Origin: Paraspadella gotoi
Taxonomy: Eukaryota; Chaetognatha
DNA length: 64,000 bases
NCBI GenBank assembly: GCA_051294375.1
Contig: CM119269.1
Span: forward strand, 13,610,790 to 13,674,789
Reading direction: 5' to 3'
The position numbers and the translations under genes are program-made. The notes beneath the pieces are model-generated. The model worked only from the letters and a program-made list of their open reading frames with translations, did no database searches and was not told where the DNA came from. Positions 41,615-64,000 of this stretch are shown piece after piece (position 1 is the stretch's first letter; every line of letters starts with the position of its first letter).

Positions 41615-41675
41615 GTTTCTAAACTGAAATAAAACAAATCGTTGTGACAAACAAATCAAACTTATTCCTGCAAAT

Positions 41676-42250
41676 TCCTAAAGCAACGAAACGAAAGGAT
41701 TACACAATAATAACTAATATTACAAATATTAAATATTAATATTTTAGTGTGAAAGGCGTGAAAGCTAACAATATCATATGACGAAATACTACTTTGCACT
41801 TAACGTAAGAAAACACAAAAGTAATTAGTACGTAGTAATTAAGTTGGGTCTAAAATGTTATAATTCACTATATCAACATCGTACTCGGATTAATCGAAAG
41901 AAAACATGATGCGTCAAAAGCAGAGCGAGAGAGAGCGAGAGCGAGAGCGAGAGAGAGAGAGAGAGAAAGAGAGAGAGATAGAGAGATAGAACGCGCAGGC
42001 TTGTTTACCATCTCCAGATGATCCGTGTTATTTCTGCTGCTGAAGCACGTGAGCTGATTTTCCCTTTTTTTTCTTTTGGATTTCGCGTCAAAGTCAAACT
42101 TCAAAAAGTCTTCCTTGAAACGTGACGAAAACTAGAACTGGCGTTGTGGAAGATTACTCAGTCACACTTAAAGGTAATGAGGCTTGGAAAGTAATTTATC
42201 AAAATTGATCTGATAAAATCCTGCCTCTTTGGCGTAAACTTCATTGATCA
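41676..42250. other. spacer with a GA tract
   Basis: AT-rich with a GA/GC-GA tract at about 41924-41988. On the minus strand a short stretch at about 42016-42055 lies between an acceptor (gtgcttcag) and a donor (atg|gtaaac) and could be a small exon, but nothing ties it to a gene. Confidence 0.35.
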
Positions 42251-42844
42251 NNNNNNNNNNNNNNNNNNNNNNNNNNNNNNNNNNNNNNNNNNNNNNNNNN
42301 NNNNNNNNNNNNNNNNNNNNNNNNNNNNNNNNNNNNNNNNNNNNNNNNNNNNNNNNNNNNNNNNNNNNNNNNNNNNNNNNNNNNNNNNNNNNNNNNNNNN
42401 NNNNNNNNNNNNNNNNNNNNNNNNNNNNNNNNNNNNNNNNNNNNNNNNNNNNNNNNNNNNNNNNNNNNNNNNNNNNNNNNNNNNNNNNNNNNNNNNNNNN
42501 NNNNNNNNNNNNNNNNNNNNNNNNNNNNNNNNNNNNNNNNNNNNNNNNNNNNNNNNNNNNNNNNNNNNNNNNNNNNNNNNNNNNNNNNNNNNNNNNNNNN
42601 NNNNNNNNNNNNNNNNNNNNNNNNNNNNNNNNNNNNNNNNNNNNNNNNNNNNNNNNNNNNNNNNNNNNNNNNNNNNNNNNNNNNNNNNNNNNNNNNNNNN
42701 NNNNNNNNNNNNNNNNNNNNNNNNNNNNNNNNNNNNNNNNNNNNNNNNNNNNNNNNNNNNNNNNNNNNNNNNNNNNNNNNNNNNNNNNNNNNNNNNNNNN
42801 NNNNNNNNNNNNNNNNNNNNNNNNNNNNNNNNNNNNNNNNNNNN
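42251..42844. other. assembly gap (594 N)
   Basis: Run of N. Open frames that cross it are meaningless. Confidence 0.98.
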
Positions 42845-43055
42845 TTATAATTTAAAAAGGTAAATTTTGTATTCACAGATGTTTATATGTTTCCTTACAA
42901 TACATTCCATTAATACCCCTCATTAAACTTCTTTGTCATATTTTTGTTCACGGTGTGAACGGGCTTCGATCTGTCGATCATTTCACCCAAAATCGTGAGG
43001 ACGACGACGACGACCACGACGACGATGCAACCGTCGATGGCCAAATCTGTGCGTG

Positions 43056-43288
43056 NNNNNNNNNNNNNNNNNNNNNNNNNNNNNNNNNNNNNNNNNNNNN
43101 NNNNNNNNNNNNNNNNNNNNNNNNNNNNNNNNNNNNNNNNNNNNNNNNNNNNNNNNNNNNNNNNNNNNNNNNNNNNNNNNNNNNNNNNNNNNNNNNNNNN
43201 NNNNNNNNNNNNNNNNNNNNNNNNNNNNNNNNNNNNNNNNNNNNNNNNNNNNNNNNNNNNNNNNNNNNNNNNNNNNNNNNNNNNNNNN
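43056..43288. other. assembly gap (233 N)
   Basis: Run of N. To its left (42955-43055) a CGA/GTC trinucleotide tract encodes, on the minus strand, a hydrophobic poly-Val segment. That could be a tail-anchor exon but is more likely a microsatellite effect. Confidence 0.98.
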
Positions 43289-43578
43289 CTTCTTTCAAAA
43301 TTTATAAAGAAATGTTTTGATTTACACCCAACTTCACTTCTTTTTGAAAATGTCTCTTTTTCCGGAGGTACGTTTCATTTATACAATAAACAATGAATGT
43401 TTTTGCCACAATTATCGGTCTTGTACTAACGTTTTTTTTCTACAACTGTATACTTATTAAAGGCATCAAATTTCTTTTCTATGCGATTAACTAATTTAAT
43501 TATTCATTCATTGATTATCCGTATCTGAATACTGGAATCCACATTATCATTGGCCCAAGTTATTGTTCTTTTATTTGT

Positions 43579-43838
43579 NNNNNNNNNNNNNNNNNNNNNN
43601 NNNNNNNNNNNNNNNNNNNNNNNNNNNNNNNNNNNNNNNNNNNNNNNNNNNNNNNNNNNNNNNNNNNNNNNNNNNNNNNNNNNNNNNNNNNNNNNNNNNN
43701 NNNNNNNNNNNNNNNNNNNNNNNNNNNNNNNNNNNNNNNNNNNNNNNNNNNNNNNNNNNNNNNNNNNNNNNNNNNNNNNNNNNNNNNNNNNNNNNNNNNN
43801 NNNNNNNNNNNNNNNNNNNNNNNNNNNNNNNNNNNNNN
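43579..43838. other. assembly gap (260 N)
   Basis: Run of N, followed on the right by a GA-type tail at 43839-43858, so the gap again probably hides a microsatellite. Confidence 0.98.
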
Positions 43839-43879
43839 GAGCAGGAGAGAGATTGAGATGAAGGGTTTTAAAAAAATAC

Positions 43880-43960
43880 TTAAGCTCGTCTGGATCTTTT
43901 GCCTCTTTACTCTCTTCCGTCAGGCTTTTCGCCTGATTGATCTCGGTCGACGGTCGACTG
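43880..43960 (-). CDS. possible internal exon of an unidentified gene
   Basis: Minus-strand segment between the acceptor attcttag and the donor aa|gtattt, entering in phase 2 and leaving in phase 2. It encodes about 27 polar residues including EINQAKSLTEESKEAKDPDE. Codon composition looks coding, but flanking exons would lie in the gaps. No family recognised. Confidence 0.3.
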
Positions 43961-46147
43961 CTAAGAATTCCTTCGGAAAATAGAAAAGCTGCGATAGAAA
44001 AATAACGACGACGATGACGACGACGACGAAGCGAGATGACCACAGACACAAAGTATGTACTTCCTCAGTCGGTCGGTCTCTTGGTCGGTCCGGTGGTCGG
44101 TCGGTCCACATAATGCCTGGCTTCGATGACACTGTGTGTTCGCCAATTTCGTGATAACGAATTTAGAGTTAACCATAGACATTAAATAATAATCCTATGT
44201 GATTATTTTTTACTTTAATGTCGCATCGTCCTAGTTAATAGGCTTATGGATCACTGCTTTGTACTCAAGTCCCATACAATATTACGTAGTAATAGGTCTC
44301 GCGTTGGTTAATCGCTAAATGTGTTATAAAAAAAAAAAGTTGGCAGGAGTTTCTTTTTGTGACGTTGGGTCCTTGAGTATCAGAATTCATAAGAGTTTTT
44401 GTGAGGCGATGGACAAAGAACTCATTGTTATTTCTGGGACAAGACAAATTTGGGCACAAAACGCAAAACATTGGGAGGAAATTACTATCTGCGTCGAAAT
44501 ATGGATCACCAATTTCAGTAATTTTTCTTAAATAATTAACTAATCTAATAACCACTTCCGTTACTCAAAAATGGCTCGTTGTCCTTTTTTATAGGTCATT
44601 TTTGGGGATTTCGTAATTTGGGAAAAAAATGCGTACAAATATTTACCATTTTAATAAATATGTAAATTATTCAACGATGAAAGTTTAAAGGACCAAACTT
44701 AAAGTCACATCAAAGAGACAAAGGGCGACGAGAAAATTTCAAAAACTTTTCGTTTTTTCGGTTTCAACACATAAATAATTTTAAAAAGTTATGAGTGATT
44801 TTAAAACAGTTGCAAAACTGGCCGTTCATCTTAAACGGTATTACTCAAACGTGGGTAAAACTAATGACATAAAAATCCTGCCATCCAAAAAAAATGAGAA
44901 GGATACGGAAAAATCAAAGCGTTTGTTTTTGGCATCGACCCAGAAATAGTGGCATTTTTTTGAAGATGTTGGCGCTGACATTTTCGATTCTGGCAAAATC
45001 GGGATTGACGAAGGGAACGACTCACAACTGACAGGGTCCCTATGTTGCCCAATAAAACGCTGTATAATCAAGATTGGTGACTTTATTTTCACGTGTATTT
45101 CCCTGACTACATGACTAGAAAATTTATGTATAACAAATGTCTTATAACTTTCTTAGCCCGTGTATTTATGACAGGCATCGGAATTCAATCTTTTATTCTT
45201 TATAGTTTTATGATTTCCTAAAGGCGGCGAAAGCAGTCCCTTTGATTTGAGGTTTTTTTCTTTCTTAACAAATGGGCAGCTAACTATAGGCGAATTATGA
45301 GCGTTTTTAACGTTAGTGGGAAAGACCAACGGACAGACATACCGACCGACCGACCGACAGAAAAGTGACTTAGAGAGTTTCTCCGCGAGTACTCGCAACT
45401 GAAAAGAAAATGAACGAAACGACAACAACAGACGAATATTTCTCATCGACGCAGAATTTCTCACTTCACAAATTCACAATTTCGCGGTGATAAGATAAAA
45501 AAAAGTCTTTGACGGTCCGATTGAAAGAAACGCGACCTTATTTAAAAATCATGTTAATTATCTATTAATCATCAAAGTCATCCCGATTATTTTTACTATT
45601 GTTTCTTTGCGAATGTAAACCAACAATTATAGTCAATGAGATGCCATTCGGTTTTTCCGATTTCAATGAATGGATTCATCTCATTTTGTTAGCTCGACTG
45701 CCTCTAATATTTAATATTTCTTCGTTTTGTTTAAATCTCTGGGAAAAAAACTTGTTACGCAATTCGTCGCGTTTTCGTCTTTAACTTTTTCGATTGTTTA
45801 CTTGTATTGATTTTCTTTGTCCTAAAATCAATTCAGCAATCGTGGGGTAGTTCATTACACAATTAACATTAAACAACAAAATACTTATAATTTCATATGA
45901 ACAAAAACCTAAATATTACAAAATAAAAAAAAAATCGAATCGTAAAGTTTAAAAAAAAATCCAACTTATTACCCCCAAAAAATCGGGTGAACATTTGTTA
46001 AATGTAACACTATTTTGATATTCAATCAATCAATGAATCAATTTAAGAGCTGTTTCGGCCTTTTGAAAAAGTTAGCGACCTTTCTCAGAGAAACCTTATT
46101 TTTCTCTCCTTCAGAACATTTTTAGAGTTCCACCCACTGACGTCACG
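43961..46147. other. spacer upstream of the phospho-lyase gene
   Basis: Holds GGTC-type tetranucleotides at 44067-44106 and 45340-45358 (related to the element at 4785-5250), a diverged hammerhead-like motif on the minus strand at 46052-46088, and an acceptor (tttctctccttcag) near 46113. That acceptor probably begins the exon carrying the ATG at 46148. No other gene supported. Confidence 0.4.
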
Positions 46148-60997
<14,850 letters not shown>

Positions 60998-62560
60998 GTC
61001 GACGACGCTTGCCGACGCGGAGATACCCAGTTTCGGGTTTTATTTTGAAATGATTAAGCAATTACGAATTCTTTTTTTAAATTCCAGTTATTGTTTTGTC
61101 TTTTTTACGGTATTTTTTTGATGTTTTGATGTTCGAGATTTAGTAAGAATTCCGAGGTGGGATATTTTATGTTTTAATAAAATGATTTCAAAACTAAAAT
61201 ATGAGCAGTTTTTATTTAATTGGTGTCGAGAATGAAATATTGTTGTATGTTTTCTTCCTTCAAAAATAAGAATCGGATTGGAATAAACTGAAACCAATTT
61301 GAAAGAACGGATGCTACTGTACTATTTTATTGTATTAACAATAAAATACTTGCATTTTAGCTCATGATATACAAGTCATACATATTTATGTACATATTCT
61401 TTAATAGTCGATTTTTTTTCGCTCTTTTAATGCCGTGTTTGCGCCCCCCGTGCTCAGTGTTATGATTACTGCTTTTAACGAATAAACTTGGAGATTATAA
61501 TTTATGAATTGTTGATATATTTAATATTGCTATCTAGCTAAACTATGTCTTTCACGAACTCAAATCAAATTAAAGAAAAGGTGAAAAAATTGAAAGGAAA
61601 TGTGAGAATTCATTGTCTTTATTGTCTCGTACAATAAATTTAATATCACAATCACAACATCGATAGGGGAATAAACAAACTTTGACAATATTTGTTTATT
61701 AAACGAAGTCACAAAACGTAATGAAAAGACATAATATCATTTATACAATGTTTAGAAATAGTAGAGAAGCTTTAATACTCAGGATTTCTCAAGATGTCGC
61801 GTTTTTTATGAACCAAAGTCTTGAAGGCAACGAAGGTTTAAAAGTCTCATAACAGGGAAGGAAAAAAGAAAATGATATGTGATTGAATAGTAATTAAAAG
61901 ACTAAAAATAGAATCATTAACAGAGGCTTTCGGAATACCTATGGAAAGATCGATGAAACATATTTCGCATGGATTTAGAAAATTATACAATTAAATGAAA
62001 AGGACAAAACTTGGCCAAACGAATTATACAATAAATTTTATGAAGCGAAAGCAACGCAAATTTTAAATTTAAATTTTTAAGTAAAATAATTTAAAAAATA
62101 TGAAAGAAATGGGATGAGATTTCAGAAAACTTTTGGGATAATTCACAAAGCACAATTCTCAAATTACTCATACTTGAATTAGAAAACTCATATTTCAACA
62201 GAAGTTAATAGTTAGTTAATTCATTCAAATGAACTGTTTCAAAAGCAGCGGACTCACATTTGTATAACAAAGAAACGATCGATGATTCACTTTAAAACCA
62301 ACACATGGCAATAAAAGAATTAATCCTATTAAACTACTTGACCAAAAATACTTCACAGGAGGAAGGAATAAGAGATCCGGTTATGGGGACGGAGATCGAA
62401 GATCGAACGGGATCAACGATCAAAGATTTTTCCTTACGACAAGCAAATAATAAAAACCATTTCATTTGAAGCTAAATTTAAGTTTTTCGTTATTTACTAA
62501 ATTTCGTCGAACCAGTTTTGCTGAGACCCTCGCTCGGGTGCTATCTTTCTATCTTTTTTT

Positions 62561-62652
<92 letters not shown>

Positions 62653-62905
62653 TGTCTCTTTCCCCCCTCAATCGTAGAGTTCCGCTTTCCTCGTCTTCCT
62701 TCCCATTTTCGCGTCAGTGTCACATCCGATCGAAGTTGGGATTGAGATCATCGCTTGGGGCGTTGATCCTGAGAGAGAGAGAGAAGAGAGAAGAGAGAGA
62801 GCAGAGAGATGAGAGAGAGAAAAAGATTAGAATGAACAGATACGAGACAGTGAGAGAGAAATAGAGAAAGGAAAGCGTAAAAAAAAAAAATAAGCAAGAA
62901 AGAAA

Positions 62906-62936
<31 letters not shown>

Positions 62937-62982
62937 AATAGCCCGCTCCTTCTCCTTCTCCATCCGCTCCATTCTCCCCAAA
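60998..62982. other. convergent spacer after the phospho-lyase gene
   Basis: About 2 kb of AT-rich sequence between the plus-strand phospho-lyase stop and the stop of the minus-strand gene at 62983. AATAAA occurs at about 61177 and again near 61338. No coding exon supported. Confidence 0.45.
62560..62654 (+). repeat. CTTT tetranucleotide microsatellite
   Basis: About 23 pure copies of the tetranucleotide. A GA-rich stretch follows at 62773-62822 and an AAAG tract at 62896-62936. Confidence 0.9.
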
Positions 62983-63100
62983 TCACTTGTTCGATCCCAA
63001 CGAAGACGCCGGCGCTCGAACGATGACGTAGCCTTCTCCCGTGGCGTCGCTGGCGTTGGCGTTGAACGTCACGCTGTAGGAGTCGCCCTCTGACGTTTTT
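62983..63100 (-). CDS. C-terminal exon of an unidentified gene (partial)
   Basis: A minus-strand exon opens after a good acceptor (cttcttccag at 63101-63110) and runs to TGA at 62985-62983, with 39 codons after one phase base. GC content is high and codon use matches real genes nearby. It reads KTSEGDSYSVTFNANASDAT, then GEGYVIVRAPASS and a short tail. The alternating pattern suggests beta-strands, and NAS is a possible N-glycosylation site. The family is not recognised. The rest of the gene should lie to the right; I could not identify an earlier exon in the remaining 900 bases. Confidence 0.45.
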
Positions 63101-63661
63101 CTGGAAGAAGTGGGGCGGTGGGATGGGGGGGGCGCGGGGAGGTTTAAAAAAAGGTGGAGTTGGATTTAGATCACGATAAATTGTAAAGAATGTAACAATG
63201 TAATAGTCTTTGAAGAAGTAATGAGAACTTCAGCCACCGAAGCCTGTTCAAAAGTCAGTATGTTTGATAATTGATTGATTGAACAAACGGATAGTAGTAC
63301 TATAGTATGTAAAGTGTAGAATAGTATAGTTTAATTTGTAGTTTCATAAGCTAAATATTTCATTTTCCTTTCTCGATACGTGGCGTTTTAGAAATGAAAA
63401 AACTAATGAGAGACAATGACTGAAACAGACAAAAACAAAAATTCCCGCCTTTTTTTTCGTCTTTTAATTCTTGATTTTAGTAAACTGAGTTTTAATTTAA
63501 TTAAATAGAGTTTTATCGACGATATTCCTACAACGAGAACGACAGCGCCTCACGAGCAAATAAAATTAAAATATTTTTTTAGCTAAAATAAAAATAAAAA
63601 TAAAAAAGCTCAGAAGCAGGATCTTCATCATTCTCTCTCTCCAAGTTGTGCAGGGGATTCG

Positions 63662-63693
<32 letters not shown>

Positions 63694-64000
63694 GTCCTCC
63701 TTCTTCTCTTCCCCTCTCCCTCCTCCACCCTTTCCCTCTCGTCTCCTCTCTCTCAACCGGAAAGAAAAATCCGAAACTCGTAAAAGGAAAGAGGAAGTTT
63801 GGAAAATCAAAAAACGGACGAGATTTTCGTCGTTAAAAGGCTTCGATGTTTCTCTCTTCAGAGAGGCAGTTATATTATTTGTTGTTTATATTACACAAAA
63901 AATACAAACAAACCGCGTTATTAGTGAGTCTTTAAGTTCAACTAAATCCGTGGAGCTTCAGAGGCCAAAAAAATTATATGAAAAAAAATTTGTAAAAATT
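63101..64000. other. right margin, presumed intron
   Basis: AT-rich, probably an intron of the minus-strand gene ending at 62983. It holds the CT run at 63661-63688 with the conserved flank at 63641. No further exon supported. Confidence 0.4.

Larger units (their letters stand above)
40561..41675. repeat. 1.1-kb element with ~150-bp inverted arms carrying hammerhead-like cores
   Basis: Left arm about 40561-40715 and right arm about 41523-41675 are near-perfect inverted copies, with about three single-base differences. Each arm contains a hammerhead-like core and ends inward in a GA (left) or CT (right) microsatellite. The interior has the word ggacagtggtcaatgttgag (near 40819), also found inverted and diverged in the element at 51380-51790, plus a 10-base gap. 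A GC-rich block at about 41165-41460 makes frames on both strands but none is convincing. It is likely a non-autonomous retroelement of the Penelope-like type. Confidence 0.7.

Noticed and set aside
42955-43055. Minus-strand hydrophobic poly-Val segment resembling a tail anchor, with a possible acceptor
   Set aside because: The valines come from a GTC trinucleotide run and the upstream part is lost in a gap; no independent support.
42241-44049. Long frames across 42.2-44.0 kb
   Set aside because: Almost entirely made of N characters from assembly gaps.
45153-45464. 103-codon minus-strand frame
   Set aside because: Runs through a GGTC tetranucleotide repeat related to the 4785-5250 element; no splice signals fit.

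Overview
This window looks like nuclear DNA of an invertebrate animal. Protein-coding genes are broken into many short exons by GT-AG introns. Exons are GC-richer than the AT-rich introns and spacers. The recognisable genes are animal-type: MCFD2, the Polycomb protein EED, an SLC6 transporter, an ACTMAP-like actin maturation protease, an ankyrin/SOCS-box protein and an ethanolamine-phosphate phospho-lyase. The sequence alone does not fix the phylum. Four runs of N mark assembly gaps. All exon models were built by hand from splice signals, reading phase and remembered family motifs; no search was run.

Layout. 1-3.5 kb: two minus-strand genes, an unrecognised first exon (522-959) and an unrecognised membrane protein (1508-3508) whose largest intron carries a duplicated repeat element. 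6.0-10.05 kb: MCFD2 and EED in tandem on the plus strand. 10.05-21.2 kb: a long upstream region, then a 13-exon SLC6 transporter. 21.2-31.2 kb: mostly repeat-rich spacer, with the last two exons of an unrecognised gene at 26.3-27.1 kb. 31.2-35.7 kb: ACTMAP-like protease, convergent with an 11-exon ankyrin/SOCS-box gene (36.4-40.5 kb, minus). 40.5-46.1 kb: repeats and gaps with one weak exon candidate. 46.1-61.0 kb: an 11-exon phospho-lyase gene with very large, repeat-filled introns. 62.98-63.10 kb: the terminal exon of a minus-strand gene that faces it.

The genes do not form a pathway. Each acts in its own cell system: ER-Golgi cargo, chromatin, transport, actin processing, ubiquitin ligation, phospholipid breakdown.

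The most striking content is non-genic. First, paired inverted arms carry hammerhead-ribozyme-like cores (CTGANGA, stem II, GAAAC) around GA/CT microsatellites at 22.9, 40.6-41.7 and 51.4-51.8 kb. They resemble the minimal hammerheads described in Penelope-like retroelements. Second, long CT microsatellites sit directly against 3' splice sites in three different genes. Third, splice donors have been tandemly amplified in two genes, nine copies in one of them. Single-base phase mismatches in the phospho-lyase gene and the membrane-protein gene suggest assembly indels or decay.
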